A stretch of 64,000 nucleotides of DNA from an uncultured Eubacteriales bacterium (GCA_900549725.1 URPL01000004.1:48016-112015); one strand, 5' to 3'. Shown: positions 18,319 to 27,182, counted from the first letter of the stretch. Numbers and translations: made by a program. The notes: generated by a model not told the origin, from the letters alone.

Positions 18319-18951
18319 TTATGCTTTTACCGTGTTGCGGAGAAATACGACATTGCCGCGGGAACCGGGGACGGCGCCCTTAACGGCGATGAGATTGTTT
18401 TCCGCATCGACACGAACGATTTCAAGATTCAGAACGGTGACCTGTTCATTACCGTACTGTCCTGCCATCTTCTTATTTTTGAACACGCGGCTCGGGGAAG
18501 AGTTTGCACCCATGGAACCGACCTCGCGGTGCACAGGGCCTGTGCCGTGCGTCATTTTCAGAATGTGATGATTCCATCTCTTAATGGAGCCGGTATAGCC
18601 GTGACCTTTGGAAGTTCCCGTCACATCCACGGATTCGCCTGCCTTGAAGGTGTCTGCGCCGATAACGTCTCCGACGTTCATTTCGCATGCATTTTCAAGA
18701 CGGAATTCCTTCAGATGCTTCTTATAAGGAACATTTGCCTTCTGGAAATGGCCTTTCTGCGCCTTCGTGAGATGCTTTTCCGTGACATCCGTAAAGCCGA
18801 GCTGCACAGCGTCGTAGCCGTCGTTTTCAACGGTTTTCTTCTGCACGACCACGCAGGGGCCGGCTTCGATCAGGGTCACGGGGATGACATTGCCGATCTC
18901 GTCAAAGATCTGCGTCATGCCGAGCTTTTTTCCGATGATACCTTTTTTCAT
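18319..18951 (-). CDS. rplC: 50S ribosomal protein L3
   Basis: uL3 helps nucleate large-subunit assembly. The 210 residues start [18 protein letters not shown], contain the loop near the peptidyl-transferase centre ([20 protein letters not shown]) and end with the usual [10 protein letters not shown] element. An 80-nt gap to rpsJ holds a small inverted repeat (GTTGGC/GCCAAC, 18978-19001). Confidence 0.98.
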   Translation of the reverse strand: MKKGIIGKKLGMTQIFDEIGNVIPVTLIEAGPCVVVQKKTVENDGYDAVQLGFTDVTEKHLTKAQKGHFQKANVPYKKHLKEFRLENACEMNVGDVIGADTFKAGESVDVTGTSKGHGYTGSIKRWNHHILKMTHGTGPVHREVGSMGANSSPSRVFKNKKMAGQYGNEQVTVLNLEIVRVDAENNLIAVKGAVPGSRGNVVFLRNTVKA

Positions 18952-19031
18952 TTTGTTTTCCTCCTGTTGTGTTATTGGTTGGCATCTTTATGGGAGCCAA
19001 CATGACCAACGATTGAGAAGAGCTGCTCGGA

Positions 19032-19343
19032 TTACAGCTTGATCTCAATTTCAACTCCCGCCGGGAGTTCGAGAGTGTTCAACGCTTCCACTGCTTTTGC
19101 AGAGGGCTTGATCACGTCGATCAGTCTCTTGTGAGTTCTCATCTCAAACTGTTCGCGGCTGTCCTTATATTTGTGGACGGCGCGCAGGATTGTGACGATT
19201 TCCTTCTCCGTGGGGAGCGGAATCGGGCCGGAAACGACAGCGCCGTTTCTCTTGGCGGTTTCAACAATCTTTTCGGAAGCCTGATCGATCAGAGCGTGAT
19301 CGTAGCTCTTCAGTCTGATTCTGATTTTCTCCGTAACTGCCAC
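19032..19343 (-). CDS. rpsJ: 30S ribosomal protein S10
   Basis: uS10 in the 30S head, also the NusE antitermination factor. The start is GTG at 19343 ([20 protein letters not shown] follows) with AAAGGAGG upstream, giving 103 residues, identical to the E. coli length. Farther upstream in-frame ATGs read into the leader. The motifs [20 protein letters not shown] and [12 protein letters not shown] are diagnostic. It is the first gene of the S10-spc-alpha cluster. Confidence 0.98.
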   Translation of the reverse strand: MAVTEKIRIRLKSYDHALIDQASEKIVETAKRNGAVVSGPIPLPTEKEIVTILRAVHKYKDSREQFEMRTHKRLIDVIKPSAKAVEALNTLELPAGVEIEIKL

Positions 19344-19669
19344 TTGGTTTTTCCTCCTTTTGAAATTGTGCTTTCCCAAGGACCTGTCCGCCCGAAAGCC
19401 CCGCCGCATCAGCATCTGCGCCGCAGCCGCCGTTTGGACCCGCATTTTTACACGATTCCGCGTGTTTCTTTTTTCACCATACAAAACAGGAATCCTCAAA
19501 CCCCCGCGAGTAACGGAAAAGGGGCTCTCGGTTCCCGACTGCAAGCGAGAAAAAACAACTCGTTTTTTCGTTCAAAATGCTGTCGCCCGGTTAAATATCG
19601 GACATACTCCGCGGAAATTCCCTGCCAAAGAGCAGCAACCTCCCGCATCATCGCACATCAAGCTTTCAT
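19344..19669 (-). promoter_or_regulatory. Untranslated leader of the S10 cluster
   Basis: From the promoter at 19670-19698, transcription should start near 19663, leaving about 320 nt before rpsJ. No coding signal is seen. An A/T-rich inverted repeat (CGAAAAAAC / GTTTTTTC-like, near 19548-19570) lies in it. Long S10 leaders often carry autogenous or growth-rate control elements; no known class was recognised. Confidence 0.45.
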
Positions 19670-19698
19670 ATTTTACCATAAAACAATAGGGATTGCAA
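19670..19698 (-). promoter_or_regulatory. Promoter of the S10-spc-alpha cluster
   Basis: On the minus strand, TTGCAA (19693-19698), a 17-bp spacer and TAAAAT (19670-19675). It is the best sigma-A-type match upstream of rpsJ. Confidence 0.75.
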
Positions 19699-19834
19699 GC
19701 TTTTTCGGTGTTTTCTTTTCATTTTTTCTTCTCCCATTTTGTAGAAATTTCAGCGGTATTTACGCGCGCTTTTGTGCATTTTGACATATATTTTCTTCGC
19801 CACTTGTTTTCCCGCAGTTTTTTCGCGTGCGGGG

Positions 19835-19863
19835 TGTACATTTGCGCCGCTTTGTGTTATACT
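19835..19863 (+). promoter_or_regulatory. Probable promoter of the TSCPD-phosphohexomutase pair
   Basis: A -10 TATACT (19858-19863) with a weaker -35 TGTACA (19835-19840) at 17-bp spacing, 35 bp upstream of the ATG at 19898. The rest of the 554-bp divergent gap (19344-19897) holds the S10 leader and promoter. Confidence 0.5.
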
Positions 19864-19897
19864 GTTATCATCATTATTATATATAGGCGGTGAAACC

Positions 19898-20167
19898 ATG
19901 GAAAAAACCTATTCCTATAAAACAAAAGGCGTCTGTTCCTCCGGAATCGAGATCACGCTGGATGAAAACGATATCGTAAAAAATGTCACATTTCACGGCG
20001 GCTGCTCCGGCAATACGCAGGGCGTTTCCAAGCTGATTGTCGGCATGCCCGCAAAAGAGGCGATTTCTCGGCTTTCGGGCATTCGCTGCGGGCTGAAAAC
20101 CACCTCCTGCCCCGACCAGCTTTCCAAGGCGCTTGAGCAGATGCTGCAAGAGAAAAGCGAGGGCTGA
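19898..20167 (+). CDS. TSCPD domain protein
   Basis: An 89-residue protein starting MEKTYSYKTKGVCSSGIEIT with GGTGAAACC upstream. It belongs to a small family named from the TSCPD motif, here KTTSCPDQLSKAL near the C-terminus. That motif also closes some B12-dependent ribonucleotide reductases (NrdJ). Cysteines sit in GVCSS, GGCSGN, IRCGL and TSCPD, which fits metal binding. The cellular role is unknown. The stop is 3 nt from the downstream phosphohexomutase start, so the two are probably co-transcribed. Confidence 0.85.
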   Translation: MEKTYSYKTKGVCSSGIEITLDENDIVKNVTFHGGCSGNTQGVSKLIVGMPAKEAISRLSGIRCGLKTTSCPDQLSKALEQMLQEKSEG

Positions 20168-20170
20168 GCC

Positions 20171-21880
20171 GTGACCTATCGCGAAAAATACGATCTTTGG
20201 TGCCAAAGCCCCGCCGTCGACGAAGCGACAAAAGCGGAGCTGCGCTCCATTGAAAAAAACGAGGATGAAATCAAGCTGCGCTTTGACGCCGACCTTTCCT
20301 TCGGGACGGCGGGACTGCGCGGCATCATGCGCGCCGGAACGGATGCCATGAACGTCTACACCGTCGGCAGAGCAACGCAGGGCCTTGCAAACTGTATTCT
20401 GGATGCGGGCAATGCAGCCGCGGCGCGCGGCGTTGCAATCTGCTATGACTGCCGCAACCATTCGCAGGAATTTGCAAATCTTTGCGCAAATATTCTGAGT
20501 GCAAACGGCATCCCGGTCTATCTCTTTGACGAAATGCGCCCCACCCCCGTGCTTTCCTTTGCCGTGCTGCATCTGAACTGCATCGCGGGCATCAACATCA
20601 CGGCATCGCACAATCCAAGGCAATATAACGGCTATAAGGTTTATTGGCAGGACGGCGCGCAAATCTCCGGCGAAATTGCAAGCCGCATCAGCGCGCACAT
20701 TGCAAAAATCGATCCCTTCACGGATGTTTTGCAGAGCAGGAAGGATGAACTGATCCGCACGGTCGGCAAAGAGCTGGACGAGGCTTACCTTGCCTGTGTG
20801 GAGCAGCAGGCGGTTGACCCGGAAATTATCAAAGCGCAGGCGGACGCACTGCGCATTGTGTACACTCCTCTGCACGGCACAGGCCGCCGGCTTGTACCGC
20901 AGATCCTGCAGCGCGTCGGTATCAGGCACCTTGCGCTCGTTTCACAGCAGTGCGAACCGGACGGCAATTTTCCGACAGTCCCCTTCCCCAACCCCGAATA
21001 TCCAGAAGCCTTTACCCTTGGTATTGCGCTTGCCGAAGAGATCGGGTCCGACCTGGTGGTTGCAACCGACCCCGATGCGGACCGCGTCGGCGTGATGGCG
21101 CGCGGGAAAAACGGTACATTTGAAACCATCACGGGCAATCAAATGGGCTGCCTGCTGCTGGATTACATCATCGGCGCTCTGCGCCGCAAGGGTGCTCTTC
21201 CGGATGGCGCATATGCCGTGAAGAGCATCGTTTCCACCGCCCTGACCGACCGTATCTGCAAAGAAAACGGTATTACGCTCCATGCGACCTATACCGGCTT
21301 CAAATATATTGCCCAAGCCATTGAAGCGGAGCAGCGCCGCGGCTGCGACGGGTTTCTGCTCGGCTTCGAGGAAAGCTACGGATACCTGCGCGGAAGCTAT
21401 GCAAAGGATAAGGATGCCGTGGTCGCCTCCTTGCTCATTTGCGAAATGGCAGCCTATTATCACGGCAAGGGCATGACGCTTTTGGATGCAAGGGACGAGA
21501 TGTTCCGCCGCTACGGCATTTTTGCCGACGGCGTGGACAACTTCTATATGGAAGGCGTCGACGGTACGGCGCGCCGCACGGCATTTATGCAAAAAATGCG
21601 TGAGCATACGCCGCTGCAGATTGCCGGCGAGAAGGTGCGCTATGTGCGCGACTATCTCTGCATGCAATGCCGCGATCTGCAAAGCGGAGCGGTTACCCCC
21701 TGTGCCAAGGAAAGCGCCGATATGCTCTGTTTTGAAACTGAAAACGGCAACTGCATTATCGTTCGCCCCTCCGGCACGGAGCCTAAGGTGAAGCTGTATT
21801 ATCAGATTCACGGAGACAGCGCGCAGCAGACGCAGGAGAAGATCAAAGCCATCAGCAAGGAAATGAACGCATTGCTTTAA
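20171..21880 (+). CDS. Alpha-phosphohexomutase (phosphoglucomutase/phosphomannomutase)
   Basis: Interconverts hexose 1- and 6-phosphates through a phosphoserine enzyme. The 569 residues, with a GTG start, hold the four expected sites: the phosphoserine loop (TASHNPRQYNGYKVYW), the Mg2+ site (DPDADRVG), the sugar-binding loop (GFEESYGYL) and the phosphate-binding loop (RPSGTEPKVKLYY). Length and motifs match the long PgcA-like group of Firmicutes, which supplies glucose 1-phosphate for polysaccharide and wall precursors. Substrate preference cannot be read from sequence. A strong terminator follows. Confidence 0.95.
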   Translation: MTYREKYDLWCQSPAVDEATKAELRSIEKNEDEIKLRFDADLSFGTAGLRGIMRAGTDAMNVYTVGRATQGLANCILDAGNAAAARGVAICYDCRNHSQEFANLCANILSANGIPVYLFDEMRPTPVLSFAVLHLNCIAGINITASHNPRQYNGYKVYWQDGAQISGEIASRISAHIAKIDPFTDVLQSRKDELIRTVGKELDEAYLACVEQQAVDPEIIKAQADALRIVYTPLHGTGRRLVPQILQRVGIRHLALVSQQCEPDGNFPTVPFPNPEYPEAFTLGIALAEEIGSDLVVATDPDADRVGVMARGKNGTFETITGNQMGCLLLDYIIGALRRKGALPDGAYAVKSIVSTALTDRICKENGITLHATYTGFKYIAQAIEAEQRRGCDGFLLGFEESYGYLRGSYAKDKDAVVASLLICEMAAYYHGKGMTLLDARDEMFRRYGIFADGVDNFYMEGVDGTARRTAFMQKMREHTPLQIAGEKVRYVRDYLCMQCRDLQSGAVTPCAKESADMLCFETENGNCIIVRPSGTEPKVKLYYQIHGDSAQQTQEKIKAISKEMNALL

Positions 21881-21891
21881 GCGCCTTTTAC

Positions 21892-21934
21892 GGGGCGGGA
21901 TGCACAAACGCATCCCGCCCCTTTTCGCTTTTTT
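21892..21934 (+). terminator. Terminator after the phosphohexomutase
   Basis: A perfect 12-bp stem (GGGGCGGGATGC, 21892-21903 / GCATCCCGCCCC, 21910-21921) with a 6-nt loop, followed by TTTTCGCTTTTTT. Confidence 0.95.
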
Positions 21935-21982
21935 GCCCGCATGGCATATCCTGTTTTTATAACGCACGGCAAAATGCCGCGC

Positions 21983-22014
21983 TTTAGGTTTTCTTTAAGT
22001 TGCGCCTTTATACT
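21983..22014 (+). promoter_or_regulatory. Promoter and direct-repeat operator of the VTC operon
   Basis: A -10 TATACT (22009-22014) lacks a good -35. Instead a direct repeat TTTAGG-N5-TTTAAG (21983-21988 and 21994-21999, 11-bp period) covers the -35 region. Such 11-bp-period hexamer pairs are typical of OmpR/PhoB-family response regulators (compare the streptococcal CiaR box TTTAAG-N5-TTTAAG). This suggests an activator-dependent promoter. Confidence 0.55.
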
Positions 22015-22035
22015 GTGAGCAAAGGGGGGAAAAGC

Positions 22036-22827
22036 ATGAGCAATACCGCATACAGCTTTGCGCGCACGGAGCTGAAATATTTGTTAAGCCCCACGCAATA
22101 TGAGGCGTTTTGCGCCGGGGCAGCGCCCTATTTTGCTGCGGATACCTACGGAAAAACCACAATCTGCAATCTGTATTACGATACGGAAGATTTTGAGCTG
22201 ATCCGCCGCTCCGTGGAAAAGCCGCCCTACAAAGAAAAGCTGCGGCTGCGCTCCTACGGCGTCCCGCAGGAAAACGACACTGTTTTTCTTGAAATCAAAA
22301 AGAAATATAACGGCACCGTATATAAAAGGAGAATTTCGCTTGCCCTGCAAAATGCAGATGCGGTTTTGCGGGGAGAAGCCCCGAGCGGCGGGCAGATCGG
22401 CCGCGAAATTCAATGGTTTTTACACATGCATGCGCTCACCCCGCGCGTTTTTCTCGCCTATGAACGCACTGCATTTTTCGGAAAGCAGGACCCTTCCCTG
22501 CGTTTGACCTTTGATGAGGCACTGCGCTATCGGACAGATTGCCTTTCCCTGCGGCAGGGGGATCGGGGCATGCCCGTTCTGCCCGGGAGCGATGCGGTGC
22601 TCCTGGAACTGAAACTGCCGCAAAGCTGCCCGCTTTGGCTTTCAAAGCTTCTGTGTGACTGCTGCATTTTTCCCGCATCCTTTTCCAAATACGGCACGGT
22701 ATATCAGCGATATCTGCTGCCGCAGCTGTCGCGCGCCACCGTATTGCCTACAGCCGTGCCGCTGCAAAATTCGAATTTACAGGGAGGAGATTCAAAATGT
22801 TTGCATCCATCCTATCCGCAGAGCTGA
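22036..22827 (+). CDS. VTC-domain polyphosphate polymerase
   Basis: A 263-residue protein of the VTC (vacuolar transporter chaperone) family, whose members make polyphosphate from ATP inside a beta-tunnel. The start is ATG 22036 with GGGGGGA upstream. Tunnel basic residues are visible in ARTELKYLL, EKLRLRSYG, FLEIKKKYNGTVYKRR and a late acidic/basic strand LLELKLP. The gene overlaps the DUF4956 membrane gene by 31 bp. VTC plus DUF4956 is a recurrent bacterial pair and suggests polymer made at the membrane. A CotH-kinase gene often found with this pair is absent here. Confidence 0.88.
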   Translation: MSNTAYSFARTELKYLLSPTQYEAFCAGAAPYFAADTYGKTTICNLYYDTEDFELIRRSVEKPPYKEKLRLRSYGVPQENDTVFLEIKKKYNGTVYKRRISLALQNADAVLRGEAPSGGQIGREIQWFLHMHALTPRVFLAYERTAFFGKQDPSLRLTFDEALRYRTDCLSLRQGDRGMPVLPGSDAVLLELKLPQSCPLWLSKLLCDCCIFPASFSKYGTVYQRYLLPQLSRATVLPTAVPLQNSNLQGGDSKCLHPSYPQS

Positions 22828-23459
22828 CCCTGCCCGTATTTCTCATCTGCACGCTGACCTCGGTAGTGCTCGGCATCGGGAGCGCCTTTGTTTGCGCTTT
22901 TCGCAACCCGTGCAGTAAAAGCTTTTTTATCACGCTCTCCGTTTTGCCTGCGGCGGTTCAGGTCGTAATCATGCTGGTCAACGGCAACCTTGGCGCCGGC
23001 GTTGCGGTGGCGGGGGCGTTCAGCCTCGTTCGTTTTCGTTCCGCGCCGGGCAGCGCGCGGCAGATTTGCGCCATCTTTTCGGCAATGGCAATCGGTCTTG
23101 CAACGGGAATGGGCTATGTCGCCTTTGCGGCCTTGCTGTTTGTGATTTTATCGGCGCTGATTCTTCTTTTAACCATACTGCCGTTTGGGAAAACCACCGA
23201 AGCGCAGCGCATTTTGCGCATCACCATTCCGGAAAATCTCGACTATGAGGGGCTTTTTGACGATATCCTTAAAACATATGCCGCCTCATATTCTTTGGAA
23301 AAAGTAAAATCCGTCAATATGGGAACTCTTTTTGAGCTGGAGTATTGCATCACGCTGCGCACCGAACAGATTCCGAAGGCATTTTTGGATGAAATTCGTT
23401 GCCGCAACGGGAATTTGGCAGTCAGCTGCAGCCGCGCCGTAGCGCAGGAGAGCTTTTAA
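22797..23459 (+). CDS. DUF4956 membrane protein
   Basis: A 220-residue integral membrane protein with about four helices in the first 145 residues and a soluble C-terminal domain. The conserved DUF4956 core is the loop GAFSLVRFRSAPGSARQI between helices 2 and 3. It starts inside the end of the VTC gene (31-bp overlap), so the products are made together. The family function is unproven; partnership with VTC polymerases suggests a role in anchoring or translocating polyphosphate. Confidence 0.88.
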   Translation: MFASILSAELTLPVFLICTLTSVVLGIGSAFVCAFRNPCSKSFFITLSVLPAAVQVVIMLVNGNLGAGVAVAGAFSLVRFRSAPGSARQICAIFSAMAIGLATGMGYVAFAALLFVILSALILLLTILPFGKTTEAQRILRITIPENLDYEGLFDDILKTYAASYSLEKVKSVNMGTLFELEYCITLRTEQIPKAFLDEIRCRNGNLAVSCSRAVAQESF

Positions 23460-23470
23460 GCAGGCAGCGG

Positions 23471-23499
23471 TTGCAATTTTTCCCGCGCTGCGGTATACT
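23471..23499 (+). promoter_or_regulatory. Promoter of the two-component system
   Basis: TTGCAA (23471-23476), 17-bp spacer, TATACT (23494-23499), 25 bp before the response-regulator ATG. The regulator genes can thus be expressed apart from the VTC pair. Confidence 0.75.
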
Positions 23500-23523
23500 A
23501 TGAAAAAAGGCAGGTGAAAAAGC

Positions 23524-24201
23524 ATGCGGCTGTTGATTGCGGAGGATGAGAGGGACCTTGCGGAGGCACTGACGGTTTTCTTTGAGAAAAATCAGTTTTC
23601 CGTGGACACGGTATACACCGGAACCGATGCCTACGATTATGCAAAAAGCGCCGAATATGACGCTGTCATTCTTGATATTATGATGCCCGGGCTTGACGGC
23701 ATTGAGGTTTTGCACCGCCTGCGCGACGATGGGATCAAAACGCCGATTATGCTGCTGACGGCAAAGGGAGAAAAGCAGGACCGCATTCTCGGCTTTGACA
23801 GCGGTGCAGACGATTATCTGCCAAAGCCCTTCGAGCCGGATGAGCTGATCAGCCGTGTGCGCGCCATGCTGCGCCGCAGCGAGGAATATAAGCCGACGGT
23901 TTTACGCTATGCGGATATTTCTCTGGATTGCTCCTCCGGGCTGCTATGCTGCGGCAGGGAGGCCGTGCGCCTGAGCGGCAAAGAGTTTCAGCTCATGGAG
24001 CTGTTTTTGCGCTCTCCGCGCATCGTTTTTTCCGCCGACCGCATCATGGAGCGTGTTTGGGGCTGGGACAGCGATGCGGAGATCAATGTTGTTTGGGTGC
24101 ATCTTTCCAATTTACGCAAAAAATTAAAAGCGATCGGTTCGGGCGTCTCAATCCGTGCCAACCGCGGGCTTGGATATGCTTTGGAGGCGACAAATGATTA
24201 A
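23524..24201 (+). CDS. OmpR/PhoB-family response regulator
   Basis: A 225-residue DNA-binding response regulator. The receiver domain (1-120) has the acidic pocket (LIAEDERD), phospho-acceptor Asp51 (VILDIMMPG), a conserved Thr/Ser strand (MLLTAKGE) and Lys in PKPFEPDEL. The winged-helix C-terminal domain (about 130-225) ends with the recognition helix and wing (VWVHLSNLRKKLKA, RANRGLGYALE). It overlaps the kinase gene by 8 bp. Genomic position and the direct repeat upstream of the VTC gene suggest these as targets (inference). Confidence 0.95.
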   Translation: MRLLIAEDERDLAEALTVFFEKNQFSVDTVYTGTDAYDYAKSAEYDAVILDIMMPGLDGIEVLHRLRDDGIKTPIMLLTAKGEKQDRILGFDSGADDYLPKPFEPDELISRVRAMLRRSEEYKPTVLRYADISLDCSSGLLCCGREAVRLSGKEFQLMELFLRSPRIVFSADRIMERVWGWDSDAEINVVWVHLSNLRKKLKAIGSGVSIRANRGLGYALEATND

Positions 24202-25414
24202 ACGGCTTCAAAAACGCTTTATCCGCATTGCAACGCTTGCGGTCGCTGCGGTTTTGACGGTGCTTTGCCTTGCGGTCAATCTTGCAAATGCCGTCAATGT
24301 CAATGCAGAGTTGCGGGAAATGCTGCAAACCATTGCGCAAAACAGCGGCACGCTGCCTCAAAATCCGGGCGCACGGCCAAACGGCAAACCGGACGGGCAA
24401 TTCACTCCGGAAACCCCGTTTTCCACGCGCTATTTCGTACTGCGCTATACCGCACAAGGGATCCTGACGCAGGCGGATCTCGGAAAAATTGCCTCCGTTA
24501 CAAAAGAAGATATCGATCCTTATCTTGCGCTCGCAGTAAAACACGGAGCGGGCTTCGGATATACAAACGGCTATAAATATTATGTCGTCGCGCACGGGGA
24601 AAACCGCTATATGGCGATCTTTCTCGATATTCACCAGCAGCGCCGCGCCATGCTCTCTCTGGCGGCAATTTCCGCCCTTGTGACCGCGTGCTGCATCGGG
24701 CTTGTGTATCTGATCATTGTGTTCTGTTCGCGCCGCGCCATTGAGCCTATGGTAAAGGCGGCACAAAAGCAAAAGCAATTTATCACGGATGCGGGACATG
24801 AGCTCAAAACCCCCATCACCGTGATAGCAACCAGCCTGAAAGTGCTGGAAATGGAAAACGGCAAGCAGAAATGGATCGACAAAGCACAGGCGCAGACGGA
24901 AAAGCTGACGGAGCTTGTCAACGCCCTTGTCACGCTTTCCAAGCTGGACGAGGAAGAATCACCTCTGAAAAAATCGCCCTTTTGCATCAGCGATGCCGCA
25001 GCGGAAACCGTTGATTCCTTCCGCGATTTTGCAGATGCCTCGGGGCATATGCTCCTGGCGGAGATCGAAAGCGGCATTTCGTATAACGGCGATGAATATG
25101 CCATTCGCCAGCTGCTTTCCATCCTGCTTGACAATGCCGTGAAATATGCCAAAGACAAAACGCCGATTCTGCTGACGCTTTCGCGCGCAAAGCACGGCGC
25201 GGTGCTCAGCGTGGAAAACGAATGCGAAGCGCTTGACCCTGCCGAAACGGAAAAGCTCTTCGACCGCTTTTATCGCTCGGATAAGGCACGCTCGGGCAGC
25301 GGATTTGGCATCGGGCTGTCCATTGCGCGCAGCATTACGCAGGCGCACGGCGGTGAGATTCATGCCGTATGCAAGGGGGAGAACCGCATCTGCTTTACCG
25401 CATCCTTACATTAA
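24194..25414 (+). CDS. Membrane sensor histidine kinase
   Basis: A 406-residue partner of the preceding regulator. The start is ATG 24194, which overlaps the regulator stop. Two membrane helices (about 11-33 and 153-178) flank a roughly 120-residue extracytoplasmic sensor. The HisKA motif carries His202 (FITDAGHELKTPITV). The ATPase has the N box (LLDNAVKYA) and G box (GSGFGIGLSIARSI). The stimulus is not evident; genomic context suggests phosphate or envelope state. Confidence 0.95.
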   Translation: MIKRLQKRFIRIATLAVAAVLTVLCLAVNLANAVNVNAELREMLQTIAQNSGTLPQNPGARPNGKPDGQFTPETPFSTRYFVLRYTAQGILTQADLGKIASVTKEDIDPYLALAVKHGAGFGYTNGYKYYVVAHGENRYMAIFLDIHQQRRAMLSLAAISALVTACCIGLVYLIIVFCSRRAIEPMVKAAQKQKQFITDAGHELKTPITVIATSLKVLEMENGKQKWIDKAQAQTEKLTELVNALVTLSKLDEEESPLKKSPFCISDAAAETVDSFRDFADASGHMLLAEIESGISYNGDEYAIRQLLSILLDNAVKYAKDKTPILLTLSRAKHGAVLSVENECEALDPAETEKLFDRFYRSDKARSGSGFGIGLSIARSITQAHGGEIHAVCKGENRICFTASLH

Positions 25415-25420
25415 ATAAAA

Positions 25421-25456
25421 ATACGGGGATGGAACTGTTTCCATCCCCGTATCTTT
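25421..25456. terminator. Bidirectional terminator between convergent genes
   Basis: A perfect 14-bp stem (ATACGGGGATGGAA, 25421-25434 / 25439-25452) with a 4-nt loop lies between the kinase and the minus-strand hydrolase. A-rich sequence on the left and T-rich on the right let it work both ways. Confidence 0.88.
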
Positions 25457-26576
25457 ATGCTTCTCCTTTTTCCGCCAGCTGCGCAAAGCCGCTGCGTGTG
25501 CTTTTGAGCAGGAGCCGCAGCACCTGGCCCACTGCCCGCCTGGTATCCTCATCCAAATTTTTTATACCCTTCAGCATCGCCTTAGCACTTATAAACCAAT
25601 TTCCCGTTAAATCTTTCAGCGTCAGCGCGCCGGTCTGCGCCAGCACGGTGTAGAGCGTGCCGACAAACTGCGCGCGGCGCTCGGTATCCATATCCGCCAT
25701 CCATGCCTTCAGGGTAGAATCGATAAAGCGGCTCGCCTTATCGACGGTTTCAAGGCAGACAAAGCTTGCACGCTTTGTCTGCCAGGAATACAGATCATGC
25801 TGCAAAATCCCTTTTTGCTCGCTGTGCACAATGGTGTGCTTTTCTTCGTGCCCAAGCAGCATCCCCACCACGGAGGATTGCGGAACAAAGGTCTGCACTC
25901 GGTCACACACGGCAAGATATCCCGGCGCGCCGAGAACACGATCCACAAAGCCCGGGCCGTCGAAATTATAAACCGTGCGCACCCGTTTTTGCACCGTCTC
26001 GGTGCAAAAAGCAGCCGCATACACCGCAAGGTTGCCACCCTTGGAATGCCCGCCGGTGATATATTCGTCCGTGCTCTCTTTTGCAAGCGCCTCCAAATAT
26101 TCCACTGCAAGCTCCTGCGAGGGGACAGGGCAGACAAAGCCCATATTCAAATCCTCCTGCCAGCCGACAAGCGTATCGTCCGTGCCGCGGAAGGAAACAT
26201 AGCAAAGTGCGGGCGCCAGGCGAATACTCACTGCCGCAAACTGCGTCTGTGACGGAATATCAAAGCGCTCGGAATAGGAAAAAATCGGGAGCTGCGCAAA
26301 GCGTCTGCTTGCCCGCAGCGCATTGATCAGCTTCGGGTCTTCATGCCACAGAAACCGCAGCTGCTCCGCATCCGCCGCTGCAAGCGCCTCCATTGCCTGC
26401 GCAACGGTCAGCTCTTTTGCCTTGCCGCTTTGCTTTGTGCCGCCTTGGTTTTCAAGCACTGCCTCCAGCGGCAAATAGGAAAGCCTTGCCAAAATTGCCG
26501 CATCCACTTCGTTAAACGGAACGGAGGAAAGCGGCAAATCGCCTCTCCATTCCAGATATTCAAGAATATTCGCCAC
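25455..26576 (-). CDS. Mbeg1-like (DUF2974) alpha/beta hydrolase
   Basis: A 373-residue predicted serine hydrolase. The start is GTG 26576 (ANILEYLEWRGDL follows) with AAGGAGG upstream; an earlier ATG at 26660 lies in the previous gene. The family N-terminus includes PFNEVDAAILARLSYLPLEA. The nucleophile elbow GGHSKGGNLAVYAA is near residue 175 and FRGTDDTLVGWQEDLNM precedes it. The family is common in Firmicutes and lipase-like, but its substrate is unknown. It forms an operon with the DUF3267 gene 14 nt upstream. Confidence 0.85.
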   Translation of the reverse strand: MANILEYLEWRGDLPLSSVPFNEVDAAILARLSYLPLEAVLENQGGTKQSGKAKELTVAQAMEALAAADAEQLRFLWHEDPKLINALRASRRFAQLPIFSYSERFDIPSQTQFAAVSIRLAPALCYVSFRGTDDTLVGWQEDLNMGFVCPVPSQELAVEYLEALAKESTDEYITGGHSKGGNLAVYAAAFCTETVQKRVRTVYNFDGPGFVDRVLGAPGYLAVCDRVQTFVPQSSVVGMLLGHEEKHTIVHSEQKGILQHDLYSWQTKRASFVCLETVDKASRFIDSTLKAWMADMDTERRAQFVGTLYTVLAQTGALTLKDLTGNWFISAKAMLKGIKNLDEDTRRAVGQVLRLLLKSTRSGFAQLAEKGEA

Positions 26577-26590
26577 CAAAGCGCACCTCC

Positions 26591-27169
26591 TTATTGCATC
26601 TGATAAATCGTCTGCGCGGGCCCCGTGTCCCGCATGAGCACCGTTTTGTCCCGATGACAAAGCAAAAGCAGCAGCGTGTCATACAAATCGCCCGCACAGC
26701 CGCCAAGATGCATGGCTAGCAGGCACAGGCAGGCAAACCGGTCAAACGGATTTTGCAGCAGAAAAACGGGCGCTGCAAAAATCGGCAGGAACACCGCAAA
26801 CGGCGTCAGCAGCGCAATCAGCGCGGTTTTGCGATACACATAAATATTCGGCACACCGCAAAACGCAGCGGAAAGCGTTAAGCCGAAGGTCAACCTCTGC
26901 CGCGTCATGAGAAAATAGGCAAGCCCGTGCAAAAGCTCATGCAAAACGATATAAAGGAGAAGCGCTGCGAGAAAAATGCCGTAGTGAAAAAAGTCAAAGG
27001 CCGCCCAAAAACCGCGCAGCGGCAGCAAAATAACGCCGAGCACACCAAAAAGCACCATCACACCAAGCGCCGCGAAATTGAGCAAAAGCGCGGTTCTTTT
27101 GTTTTTCACATCGATCACACGCACCGGGGCATAGCCGCTCGGCAGGCTCGGTTCATACCATTCGTGCAT
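26591..27169 (-). CDS. DUF3267 membrane metalloprotease-like protein
   Basis: A 192-residue membrane protein with about four helices. The start is ATG 27169 (MHEWYEPSLPSGY) behind GGGAGGGG; the longer open frame upstream has no ribosome site and reads through the terminator. The motif HELLHGLAYF (HExxH) in a membrane helix is the DUF3267 zinc-protease-like signature. Substrates of the family are not known. Confidence 0.78.
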   Translation of the reverse strand: MHEWYEPSLPSGYAPVRVIDVKNKRTALLLNFAALGVMVLFGVLGVILLPLRGFWAAFDFFHYGIFLAALLLYIVLHELLHGLAYFLMTRQRLTFGLTLSAAFCGVPNIYVYRKTALIALLTPFAVFLPIFAAPVFLLQNPFDRFACLCLLAMHLGGCAGDLYDTLLLLLCHRDKTVLMRDTGPAQTIYQMQ

Positions 27170-27182
27170 TGCTTTTCCCCTC

